Below, in pieces: positions 43,580 to 50,940 of a DNA stretch of 64,000 nt. Position numbers and translations under genes: made by a program. Location of the stretch: positions 124,001 to 188,000 of the forward strand of contig JAPOVQ010000017.1 of NCBI GenBank assembly GCA_026708035.1. Reading direction: 5' to 3'. Under the pieces are notes generated by a model. That model had not been told where the DNA came from and ran no database searches. It was given only the letters and a program-made list of their open reading frames with translations. Source of the DNA: Chloroflexota bacterium. GTDB taxonomy: Bacteria > Chloroflexota > UBA11872. Numbering within the stretch: position 1 is the first letter of the stretch; every line of letters begins with the position of its first letter.

Positions 43580-44356
43580 CTAGGCGGCACGCGTGAGCAC
43601 CTCCTCGGCCAGGGCCTCGTAGGCGTTGACCGCCCGGCGCACCCCGCGGCCACGCGCTCCGGGCGCAAAAATCGACAGCCCGGAGCTCGACGCTTCCAGG
43701 ATCTTGCTATTCGTTGGAATCTTCGAGGCGAACATCTCCGCCTCCCACTGCTCCTGCAGATATCCGGCCACGTGCTTTTCCTCGCGCAGGCGTCGGTCGA
43801 ACTTGTTGAGCACGATGCCAAGCACGCGCAGGTTCGGATTCACGATGGTCACCTCTTCGATGCTCTCCGTGAGCATCTGCAGGCCGCGCAGAGAGAAGAA
43901 GCGCGCCTCCGTGGGAATGATGACCCACTGCGCGGCGACCAGCGCGTTGAGCGTCAGCACGCCCAGCGACGGCGGCGTGTCGACGAGCACGAAATCGTAG
44001 TCGTTGTCGATGCGCATCACGTGCTCGCGCAGGCGCATCTCGCGACCCAGCTTGGTCTGAAGTTCGCTCTCCACCGCCGCCAGCTCCGGCGTGCCCGGCA
44101 CAAGGTCGATGGCGATGTCCGTGGAGTCCTGCACGCGATAGCGCGGCAGCTCGGCGTCGCGGTGCAGCAGGGAATCCGCCAGCGAGGGCGACACGGCCTT
44201 GTCGAGGCCGAACGAAGACGTGAGGTTGCTCTGCGGGTCCGTGTCGATGACCAACACGCGCAGATCGTGGCGGGCCAACGTGACGGCAAGGTTGGCGGTG
44301 GTCGTGGTCTTGCCGACGCCGCCCTTCTGATTGGCAACGGCGATGGTGACAGCCAT
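43580..44356 (-). CDS. parA: ParA/Soj family ATPase
   Basis: Deviant-Walker ATPase for chromosome or cargo positioning. MAVTIAVANQKGGVGKTTTTANLAV carries the signature lysine (full stretch 44282-44356), then VLVIDTDPQSNLTSS, DFVLVDTPPSLGVLTLNAL and GIVLNKFDRRL. Start ATG 44354-44356 with GGAG seven bases before it (258 residues). No parB follows; ftsZ does, so it may position the division site or serve ParB encoded elsewhere. It lacks a MinD-type amphipathic membrane helix at the C-terminus. Confidence 0.88.
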   Translation of the reverse strand: MAVTIAVANQKGGVGKTTTTANLAVTLARHDLRVLVIDTDPQSNLTSSFGLDKAVSPSLADSLLHRDAELPRYRVQDSTDIAIDLVPGTPELAAVESELQTKLGREMRLREHVMRIDNDYDFVLVDTPPSLGVLTLNALVAAQWVIIPTEARFFSLRGLQMLTESIEEVTIVNPNLRVLGIVLNKFDRRLREEKHVAGYLQEQWEAEMFASKIPTNSKILEASSSGLSIFAPGARGRGVRRAVNAYEALAEEVLTRAA

Positions 44357-44539
44357 AGGCGTCTCCGAGCGCTGCCGCCCACGGGCCCCCACGGCAGACA
44401 AACGCCCGGAGCGATGGTAGGCGTCGCCCGCAATTGAGTCAACATAATTGTCGCCGGGGGTTCCGGCTCACAGGAAGTTCGTCATTCCGTGAACGTCCGC
44501 CATTCCCGCGTAGCGAGACCTTTGCGCAACCCCTCCGTC

Positions 44540-44559
44540 ATTCCGGCGAAAGCCGGAAT
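44540..44559. repeat. Palindromic intergenic element, family E
   Basis: ATTCCGGC-gaaa-GCCGGAAT, 8-base perfect arms, preceded by CCGTC as in family A. One of two palindromes in the 400-base gap between parA and the sigma factor gene. Confidence 0.75.
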
Positions 44560-44592
44560 CCAGGGACCGCTCAACCTGTTAGCGCACGAGTA

Positions 44593-44614
44593 GGGGCGGT
44601 TCGCGAACCGCCCC
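44593..44614. repeat. Palindromic intergenic repeat, family D (copy 2)
   Basis: A perfect 22-base palindrome made of GGGGCGGTTCG and its complement CGAACCGCCCC, preceded by TA as in 25618-25644. Confidence 0.8.
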
Positions 44615-44683
44615 CACCTCTATTTGCAATGGTCTCCGGCGGCGGGAATCGGCAATCCAGCCTCGGATTTCGCCGTCGCCGCT

Positions 44684-44710
44684 GGGAACGATTGCCCTCC
44701 AAACGGCGTA
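44684..44710 (+). promoter_or_regulatory. ECF-type promoter (GGAAC-N17-CGTAC) upstream of the sigma gene
   Basis: GGAAC at 44684-44688, 17 bases, CGTAC at 44706-44710. The GGAAC -35 is the hallmark of ECF sigma promoters and the CGTA/CGTC -10 is common among them. It lies 47 bases ahead of an ECF sigma gene, so autoregulation is likely. Confidence 0.6.
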
Positions 44711-44756
44711 CTTGTCTATGCAATACCCCGCCAAGCGCGGGCCATGAGGGCGGCTT

Positions 44757-45296
44757 ATGACGGATGAACAGGCGGTCCTGCGTTGTCAGGACGGCGATCG
44801 TGAAGCCTTCCATCACCTGGTGGAACGCTACCAGGACCTGCTCTATCGCACGGCCATGCTGATGACCGGAAGCCGGGCGCTGGCCGAGGAGCTGGTCCAA
44901 GGAGCCCTGCGCTCGGCGTGGCGGGGCATCCACGGCTTCCAACACGGGTGCCCGGTCAAACCCTGGCTGATGCGCTATCTCGCCCGCGAGGGCGTGTCGC
45001 AGCGCCGCCGCCGGCCGACGGCCGGCGTTGTCCCAGCCGGTCCCGGGCAGCCGGACGACTCCGACGAGTCGCGGCACGAGCGCCAGGAGATGCGTCAGGC
45101 TCTGGCGGGCCTCGACGCCGACCAGCGGCACCTCCTGGTGCTGCACTACTTCGCCGATCTCACCGTCCCCCAGCTGGCGAAAGCCCTCGACGCTGGCGAG
45201 GACACCGTCAACACCCGCCTCGGCCGCGCGCTCGGTCAACTGCGCGAGGGACTTGAGGCACAAGGTGCCCAGGAGGTCGCCAACGATGGCTCCTAA
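44757..45296 (+). CDS. ECF-type RNA polymerase sigma factor
   Basis: Alternative sigma factor with only regions 2 and 4. Region 2 is REAFHHLVERYQDLLYRTAM followed by SRALAEELVQGAL; region 4 is LAGLDADQRHLLVLHYFADLTVPQLAKAL with the DNA-binding helix after it, and DTVNTRLGRALGQLRE. 179 residues from ATG 44757, GAGGG seven bases upstream. An ECF-type promoter precedes it. Its end overlaps the membrane VWA gene by 11 bases, the usual place for an anti-sigma factor; no separate zinc-type anti-sigma gene is present. Confidence 0.87.
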   Translation: MTDEQAVLRCQDGDREAFHHLVERYQDLLYRTAMLMTGSRALAEELVQGALRSAWRGIHGFQHGCPVKPWLMRYLAREGVSQRRRRPTAGVVPAGPGQPDDSDESRHERQEMRQALAGLDADQRHLLVLHYFADLTVPQLAKALDAGEDTVNTRLGRALGQLREGLEAQGAQEVANDGS

Positions 45297-47322
45297 CTAC
45301 TCCACCGACGAATCCCTGGGCGAAGCGCTGCGGGAGTATTTCGCGGCGGAAGCCCCCGAGCTGCGCGCGCCGACGAACCTTTGGGACACCCTCGAGGGGC
45401 GTCTCGAGGAGCCCCGGCGCATGCCGCGCATTCGACGCAAGGTCCTGGACGCCGCCTCGCGCTATTGGTTCCCCACGTTGGCCACCGGCGGAGCGGTCGC
45501 GGCGGGCGCCGTGCTGGCGGTCTGGGCGAGTTCGGCCAACTTCGGCGCCGGCGAAACGTATGAGGCAGTGGCGGAGGCCTACGCGCCGCCGGCCGCGACG
45601 GCAGCTCCGACGGCAGCGGCATTCCAGCCGATCCTCGCGACGCCAACCCCGAGGGTCGTCGTCCGAGAAGTGATCAAGGAAGTCCCGGTCGAGACCGTGG
45701 TGACGAAGGAAGTCATCAAGGAAGTCGCGGTTGAGAGGGTGGTAACGCAGGAAGTGATCAAGGAGGTCGAGGCCGTACGGGAGGTCGTGGTCGAGAAAGT
45801 CGTCGAGCGTTCGTCGGCTGCGTACTCACGCGCCCCCACCGCCCAGGCGGCACCGGCGCCCACGGCCCGCCCGGCGGCCACGACCTTCCAGGACAACCGG
45901 CGGCAGCCGGTGGTCGCCACGGCCGATGACGCGGTGTCGACCTTCAGCCTGGACACCGATCGCACGTCCTACCAGTTGGCGCTCAACTGGGCGCGGCAGG
46001 GCTACGACATCGAGCCGGACTCGGTGCGGGCCGAGGAGTGGATCAACGCCTTCAACTACCAATACGCCCAACCTGCCGATGCGTGGGGCTTCGCCATTAC
46101 GAGCGACGTCGTGGCGCATCCGCTGGACGAGCGCAAGCACCTGGCTCGCATCGGGTTCCAGGCGGCGGAAGTGCCGGACGACCGGCCGCTCAACGTGACG
46201 CTGGTGCTCGACGCCTCGGGCTCTATGCGCGACGGCAACCGGGTCGACATCGCGCGGGCGGCGGCGGAGACCATTCGTCAAAGCCTGCGCCCGCAGGATC
46301 GCGTGGCCGTGGTGCACTTCACCACGGATGTGATCCACGACCTCACGGTTAACCATCGCGCGCCGGACGACTCGGCAGTCTGGCGGTCCATTCGCCGTCT
46401 CGAGCCGCATGGGAGCACCAACGTGCAGGCGGGGCTGAACCTGGGCGTGCGGCTGGCCAACCAGGCGCGTCTGGAACGGCCCAGCGCCTACAACTACGTC
46501 ATCCTGATGTCGGACGGCGTGGCCAACGTGGACGCCACCAATCCGTTCGCGATCCTGGAGTCGGCCTACGACCGGAACGCCGGCAATCCGCTGCGGCTGA
46601 TCACGGTCGGGGTGGGCATCAACAACTACAACGACGTGTTGCTGGAGCAGCTGGCCCAGCACGGCAACGGGTGGTACCGCTATCTGGACGATACCGCCCA
46701 GGCGCAGCGCACCTTTAGCCGGGCGAACTGGCTGGCGTTGTCGACACCGTTCGCGGACCAGACGCGGGCCCAGGTCACCTGGGATCCCGACGTGGTCAAG
46801 TCCTGGCGAATCATCGGGTATGAGAACCGGGTGACGTCGGATGCGAGCTTCGCGGAAGACCGCAAGGAGTTCGCGGAGCTGCCGTCGGGCGCCGCCACCA
46901 CGGTGTTCTACGAGATTGAGCTGCACGACCGCTATCGCGGTCGCGCGTCCCAAGACCTGAAGCTGGGCCGGGTGGAGTTGCGCTGGGTGGTGCCGGAGAC
47001 GGGCCAGTCGCGCAGCCAGCAGGTTGAGGTGACGGGCCGGAGCAACCTGAGTTTCGGCAGCTACGAGGCGGACCCGCTGCTGCGGCTGGGCGGCATCGTG
47101 GCGCTGGCGGCGGACCGCTACAGCAGCCTGCCGCGGGGCGCGGACGACGGCACGGCGGGTGTGTCCACCGACCTGGCGATCCTGCAGGAGGAACTGCGGG
47201 CGCTGGCCGGGCCGCTGGGCGGGCTGGACGCCTACCGGGACTTCAGCTTCGTGCTGGAGCGCATGGCGGAGCGCGCCTACACGCAGGCCCCGCCGGAAGC
47301 CCCCTCCGGCTACAGCCGCTAG
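45286..47322 (+). CDS. Membrane-anchored von Willebrand factor A protein (YfbK-like), candidate anti-sigma
   Basis: Residues 1-60 are a charged cytoplasmic helix region, 61-83 a membrane segment, then a stalk (about 95-200) with KEVIKEVxVE heptad-like repeats and Pro/Ala stretches, a YfbK-type leader domain (TFSLDTDRTSYQLALNWARQ), the VWA domain with MIDAS D309-A-S311-G-S313, and a C-terminal DUF3520-like region. AGGAGG lies nine bases before ATG 45286, inside the sigma gene. 678 residues. The layout (cytoplasmic helices, one membrane pass, extracellular sensor) and the 11-base overlap with the sigma gene suggest an anti-sigma role. YfbK itself is poorly understood. Confidence 0.82.
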   Translation: MAPNYSTDESLGEALREYFAAEAPELRAPTNLWDTLEGRLEEPRRMPRIRRKVLDAASRYWFPTLATGGAVAAGAVLAVWASSANFGAGETYEAVAEAYAPPAATAAPTAAAFQPILATPTPRVVVREVIKEVPVETVVTKEVIKEVAVERVVTQEVIKEVEAVREVVVEKVVERSSAAYSRAPTAQAAPAPTARPAATTFQDNRRQPVVATADDAVSTFSLDTDRTSYQLALNWARQGYDIEPDSVRAEEWINAFNYQYAQPADAWGFAITSDVVAHPLDERKHLARIGFQAAEVPDDRPLNVTLVLDASGSMRDGNRVDIARAAAETIRQSLRPQDRVAVVHFTTDVIHDLTVNHRAPDDSAVWRSIRRLEPHGSTNVQAGLNLGVRLANQARLERPSAYNYVILMSDGVANVDATNPFAILESAYDRNAGNPLRLITVGVGINNYNDVLLEQLAQHGNGWYRYLDDTAQAQRTFSRANWLALSTPFADQTRAQVTWDPDVVKSWRIIGYENRVTSDASFAEDRKEFAELPSGAATTVFYEIELHDRYRGRASQDLKLGRVELRWVVPETGQSRSQQVEVTGRSNLSFGSYEADPLLRLGGIVALAADRYSSLPRGADDGTAGVSTDLAILQEELRALAGPLGGLDAYRDFSFVLERMAERAYTQAPPEAPSGYSR

Positions 47323-47392
47323 GCCTATCGGCGCCTGCCGGTCACCCCGACCGGCAGGCGCCTGGGCTGCGGTATTCACCGACGACCCGGAC

Positions 47393-47417
47393 GGGCACCC
47401 ACCAGGGGCGCCCCTAC
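47393..47417. repeat. Dispersed intergenic repeat, family C (copy 2)
   Basis: GGGCACCCACCAGGGG then CGCCCCTAC, reverse orientation relative to 25565-25590. It lies in the convergent gap between the VWA and NIPSNAP genes. Confidence 0.75.
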
Positions 47418-47438
47418 ACGTCAGGGTGAATCGCCGAC

Positions 47439-47762
47439 CTACGGCAGCGGCGAATAGTCCGTCGGCTCGAGGAACCGGTTGTGAATCCGAGCCACAATCT
47501 GCCCGTCGGATTCCGTTTCGGCCCGCAGTTGCAGCCACTCGGGGTCCTTGATGAAGGCGCCCCATTTCCGCTCGCGGTCGGCCATGTCCGCAAAGCGCGT
47601 CAGATACACCAGCCGGTCGCTGCGGCCCACGACCTCGTGCCAAAACCCGACCACCTCCACGCCGTGCCGCTCGAAGAAGCCCAACGTGTGCTCGCGAAAC
47701 CGAGCGTCGATCACCGGCATCTTGCCGGGAAGAATCTCGTAGATGCGCAATTCATACAGCAT
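47439..47762 (-). CDS. NIPSNAP family protein
   Basis: Small dimeric alpha/beta-barrel-type protein: MLYELRIYEILPGKMPVIDA, HTLGFFERHGVEVVGFWHE, then DRLVYLTRFADMADRERKWG, and AFIKDPEWLQLRAETESDG, all typical NIPSNAP phrases. 107 residues; ATG 47760-47762 with GAGG about ten bases upstream. The frame stays open far upstream over the trkA genes, but that part is a shadow. Function of bacterial members unknown. Divergent from the TrkA pair. Confidence 0.85.
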   Translation of the reverse strand: MLYELRIYEILPGKMPVIDARFREHTLGFFERHGVEVVGFWHEVVGRSDRLVYLTRFADMADRERKWGAFIKDPEWLQLRAETESDGQIVARIHNRFLEPTDYSPLP

Positions 47763-47849
47763 GGTGGGGCGACCTCGGACGGCGAGCGCGCGGGAGCGTA
47801 GCATGGAGGCTGCGGGGACCGGGCGGTTGCGTCGGGGAGGCGCGGAGAC

Positions 47850-48260
47850 TTGTACGCCATCGTGATTGGCTGCGGACGCGCCGGCGCCGAGATTGCCGCG
47901 CGCATGGCTGCTTCGGGCGACTCGGTCGTCGTCATCGACCGCGACAGCCACGCGTTCCAGCGGCTGCCCGAAGACTTCGCCGGCACGACGCTCGTGGGCA
48001 CCGCCATCGACCTCGACGTCCTGGAGGCCGCCGGCGTGGCCCGCGCCGACGTGCTGGTGGCGGCCACCTACGGCGACAACTCCAATCTCACCGCCGTGCA
48101 GCTGGCGCGCCTCAAATACGACGTGCCGCGCGTGATCGCCCGTGTAAAGGACCCTGTGCGCGCCCGCGTCTTCGCCGATCGCGGCATCGAGACCATCTGC
48201 TCCACGGACATCATCGCCGGCGCGATCATGGACCGGCTGGCCGGCTCCCCGGCGGCTTAG
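47850..48260 (+). CDS. TrkA-N (RCK N-terminal) domain protein
   Basis: NAD-binding regulatory subunit of potassium channels or transporters. MYAIVIGCGRAGAEIAARMA is the Rossmann loop, VVVIDRDSHAFQRL the acidic ribose-binding end, then GVARADVLVAATYGDNSN. Only the N-terminal domain is present (136 residues). TTG 47850 start. It sits one base ahead of a full-length TrkA-like gene, so the two probably form a heteromeric gating ring. No Trk/Ktr channel gene is in view. Confidence 0.85.
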   Translation: MYAIVIGCGRAGAEIAARMAASGDSVVVIDRDSHAFQRLPEDFAGTTLVGTAIDLDVLEAAGVARADVLVAATYGDNSNLTAVQLARLKYDVPRVIARVKDPVRARVFADRGIETICSTDIIAGAIMDRLAGSPAA

Positions 48261-48261
48261 G

Positions 48262-48933
48262 GTGTTCATCATCATCGCTGGCGGCGGCAAGGTGGGCGCC
48301 GCGCTGGCGCACGATTTGCCGCCCGGCGGGCACGAGATCGTCCTCCTCGAGAAAGACCGCCGCAAGGCGCAGGACTTGGAAGATGATCTTGGCGCCTCGG
48401 TGATTCCCCAGGACGCCTCCGAGGGCCGCTGGCTCTCGACGGCGGGCGTGGCGCGGGCCGACCTCGTGATCGCCGTCACCGGCGACGACGAGGACAACCT
48501 CATCATCTGTCAGCTCGCTCGCGCGCTCTCCAAAGGTCGGGCCCGCACCATCGCGCGTCTCAACAACCCCAAGAACCAAGACGCCTTTCGCCTCCTCGAG
48601 ATCGAGGCCATCGTCAACGCCACCGACCTGGTCATGAGCATGATCGAGCGCGACCTGGGCGCGGCGTCCGTGGTGCACCTCATGCGCCTGCGCTCCGCCG
48701 GCCTCGAGCTCGTCGAGCTGACGGTGGCCAGCGAATCGGCCGCGGCCGGGGCGTCGGTCTCCGACCTGCAGTTGGAGCAGTTGGGCGCCCGCGTGGCCGT
48801 CGTGCTGCGCGGCGACGACGCGCTGTTCACGTTCACCGACCTCGTGCTCAGGTCCGGCGATACGGTGGTGGCGGTCGTGGACATCGCCAACGAAAGCGCT
48901 GTCCGCTCCCGCTTCGACGCCGCACACTTCTAG
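48262..48933 (+). CDS. TrkA family potassium uptake regulator
   Basis: 223 residues with both RCK_N (MFIIIAGGGKVGAALAHDL, IVLLEKDRRKAQDLEDDLG, ARADLVIAVTGDDEDNL) and RCK_C (about 135-220, ending LRSGDTVVAVVDI). GTG 48262 directly follows the short TrkA-N gene. The usual GxGRxG is AGGGKVG here. It is followed by a large folded dyad at 48964-49035 that could end transcription. Confidence 0.87.
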   Translation: MFIIIAGGGKVGAALAHDLPPGGHEIVLLEKDRRKAQDLEDDLGASVIPQDASEGRWLSTAGVARADLVIAVTGDDEDNLIICQLARALSKGRARTIARLNNPKNQDAFRLLEIEAIVNATDLVMSMIERDLGAASVVHLMRLRSAGLELVELTVASESAAAGASVSDLQLEQLGARVAVVLRGDDALFTFTDLVLRSGDTVVAVVDIANESAVRSRFDAAHF

Positions 48934-48963
48934 GAAGGGTCTGAATTAGGCGGTGGACTGCAC

Positions 48964-49035
48964 CCCATCCGTTCGCCCCCGTATCAAGTACGGGGCAGGC
49001 TCTGAGCCTGTCGAAGGGGAAATCGAACGGATGGG
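48964..49035. repeat. Cloverleaf-like dyad downstream of trkA
   Basis: Outer perfect 12-base arms CCCATCCGTTCG (48964-48975) and CGAACGGATGGG (49024-49035) enclose two perfect 7-base hairpins: CCCCGTA-tcaag-TACGGGG (48977-48995) and CAGGCTC-t-GAGCCTG (48996-49010). It lies between convergent trkA and rplY genes and has no T-run. Possible roles are bidirectional terminator, mRNA end protector or a small repeat element. Confidence 0.75.
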
Positions 49036-49128
49036 TGGTCGATGCGGCCATCATTGGGACGATCGCACCCGCGATCCAGAGAGATTGTCCAGCCGTCCCG
49101 CGCCCAATCGCCTGGGCGCGAGAGCCGA

Positions 49129-49800
49129 CTACGCGGGAGCCTCTTCCTCCGGCGGCGCTTCGGCGGCCTCGCCTTCCTCGCCGGGCTCGATCTCCACTTC
49201 TTCGAGATCGACCTCTTCTTCCTCGAGATCCTCAGCCTGCGCCCGCAGCACGTTCACCGAAATCACCGTTTCGGCGGAATCGCCCACGGGCGTGTAAACG
49301 CCGTCCGGCGCGCGCAGGTCGGCCACCACCACTTCGTCTCCAGGAGCTTCCAAGCCGGAGACATCGGCCACCAGCGTCGATGGGATTTCGGTGGGCAGCG
49401 CCTCGACCTCCAGCGTGGTGAGCGATTGAATCACCGTCACGCCCATGACCGCGGCGGCCGGCGCCGTCCCTTGCAGCTCGATCGCCACCTCAACCGTCAC
49501 CGGCCTGGTGAGGTCGACGCGGCGGAACGTCGCGTGCAGCAAGCGGTCCGTGATCACGTCCAACTCGTAGTCGTCGAAGAGCACGGCTTCGGTGCTGCCG
49601 TCGCATTCGAGGTCGAGCAAGCGACCGTCGGCGCCGTGCCGCACCAGGGTGGCCAGCTCACGCTCATCCACCTGAACGGCGGTTGACGGCTGATTCGGCG
49701 TGACGAGATTCGCCGGAATCACTCCCGACCGCCGCAGGCGCTTGACGGCCCGGCCCCGCACGGTGCGGGAGGACGCCCGGAGGCGTGGACGTTCAGGCAC
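49129..49800 (-). CDS. rplY: Ribosomal protein L25 / general stress protein CTC
   Basis: 5S rRNA-binding protein of the long (CTC, TL5) form. The N-terminal L25 domain includes RTVRGRAVKRLRRSGVIPA and DGSTEAVLFDDYELDVITDR, then the TL5 beta domain (VTVIQSLTTLEVEALPTEIP) and an acidic Glu-rich tail, common in high-GC bacteria. 223 residues. GTG 49798-49800 with AGAGGA about seven bases upstream; an ATG is absent nearby. It stands alone. Confidence 0.9.
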   Translation of the reverse strand: MPERPRLRASSRTVRGRAVKRLRRSGVIPANLVTPNQPSTAVQVDERELATLVRHGADGRLLDLECDGSTEAVLFDDYELDVITDRLLHATFRRVDLTRPVTVEVAIELQGTAPAAAVMGVTVIQSLTTLEVEALPTEIPSTLVADVSGLEAPGDEVVVADLRAPDGVYTPVGDSAETVISVNVLRAQAEDLEEEEVDLEEVEIEPGEEGEAAEAPPEEEAPA

Positions 49801-50125
49801 TCGGAGTTCCTCTGGGATGGGTTCGGCGATTACGCCGCGAGCGGGGCACGCGGCGCCAGCGTGTCAAGCACGAGCCGCGCGTAGCACGAGTCTAGAAACG
49901 TCGACCCCGCGCGTCAACGTGCCGATGCGATCAGCCTCACAACGACTGTTACCGAGTGGGAGGGTGGCGCCTCAGAAGACCGGCTACCGAAATCCGTGAT
50001 CCAGCAGCTGGTGTGAAGACCGACGCAAGCCAGCGTTGCGGTCTTGCCCCCCTTCTACGTACCATCGCCGCCGGTCGCGAAGCGCGACGCCCAGCCAGTG
50101 GCGGAACATTGACCAGCCTCACCAG
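49801..50125. other. Gene-free divergent gap
   Basis: About 325 bases between rplY and the methyltransferase gene. I see no RNA gene, convincing promoter or listed repeat here. The methyltransferase frame is open from 50036, so part of this stretch could be coding if an upstream TTG is used. Confidence 0.5.
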
Positions 50126-50890
50126 GTGCTGTCGAGTATCGGGTATTGGACTTCATTGATCTCTCGGCTGCTCAATCGCCACGGGATTCCGACTCCGGGC
50201 GTTGTTGACCAGACGATTGACGGGGCGGCCGTTCAGTATTTCGGCTGGCTGGTTGATTGGCTCGACGAAGACCTGAACGGGGCGCTCATTCTGGATGCGG
50301 GATGCTGGAATGCGCCCTTTGGTACGTACCTTCGAGCATCCGGGGTCAGCGTGGACTACGTTGGAGTCGACCTGAGCCGTCAGGCGCTGCGGTACGCCCT
50401 AGGGCTCGAGGAGAGTCTCCACGTTCTCCGAGCCGATTTGGCGCAACCGACCCTGCCATTCGCTTCGGAGGCCTTTGACGGCGTGACGCTGATCTTGACC
50501 TACGAGCATTTGCCGCGCGGCACTGAGCCGGCGTTGATCCGGGCGCTGGCTGAAGTCTTGAAGCCCGGCGGGTGGCTGGTTGTGATTACCGAGCTCAACA
50601 GTCTCCTCGCCCCGCTTGATCCGGCGTGGGCCTTCGGGCACCGGCACTACTCGCCCGGCGACCTCGAACCGGTGTTCCAGTCCGCCGGCCTGGACATTGA
50701 GGACATGCGCATCAATGGAGGCGTGTGGCACTGCCTGGAAATAATCGCCGCCTATGTCGCCAAGCATATTTTTCGACGCCGGCTCTACCGGCCGGCCTGG
50801 CTGTGTGCGCGTACCACCCGCGAATACGAGCCGGTGCCGCGCTGGCTGGGATCGCGCCTGTCCTTCAAGTGTCGGCGGCCGGCTGGCTGA
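50126..50890 (+). CDS. Class I SAM-dependent methyltransferase
   Basis: Methyltransferase_11-like protein. Motif I is LILDAGCWNAPFGTYL, unusual because the GxGxG loop is replaced by GCWNAPFG; VDYVGVDLSRQALRYAL is motif II, DGVTLILTYEHLPRGTEP motif IV, and VLKPGGWLVVITELNSLL motif V. The start is uncertain: GTG 50126 (254 residues) or TTG 50036 (284), neither with a clear Shine-Dalgarno sequence. Its substrate is unknown and no neighbouring gene explains it; the layout resembles small-molecule or lipid methyltransferases. Confidence 0.75.
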   Translation: MLSSIGYWTSLISRLLNRHGIPTPGVVDQTIDGAAVQYFGWLVDWLDEDLNGALILDAGCWNAPFGTYLRASGVSVDYVGVDLSRQALRYALGLEESLHVLRADLAQPTLPFASEAFDGVTLILTYEHLPRGTEPALIRALAEVLKPGGWLVVITELNSLLAPLDPAWAFGHRHYSPGDLEPVFQSAGLDIEDMRINGGVWHCLEIIAAYVAKHIFRRRLYRPAWLCARTTREYEPVPRWLGSRLSFKCRRPAG

Positions 50891-50940
50891 GCCACGATCC
50901 GCCGTGACGCCGTCTCCCGGCGCCAGCGTGCATCCGTCGG

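Noticed and set aside
47763-48506. Upstream part of the 355-residue frame ending in the NIPSNAP gene
   Set aside because: It is antisense to the two TrkA genes and lacks similarity; the NIPSNAP domain starts cleanly at ATG 47762.
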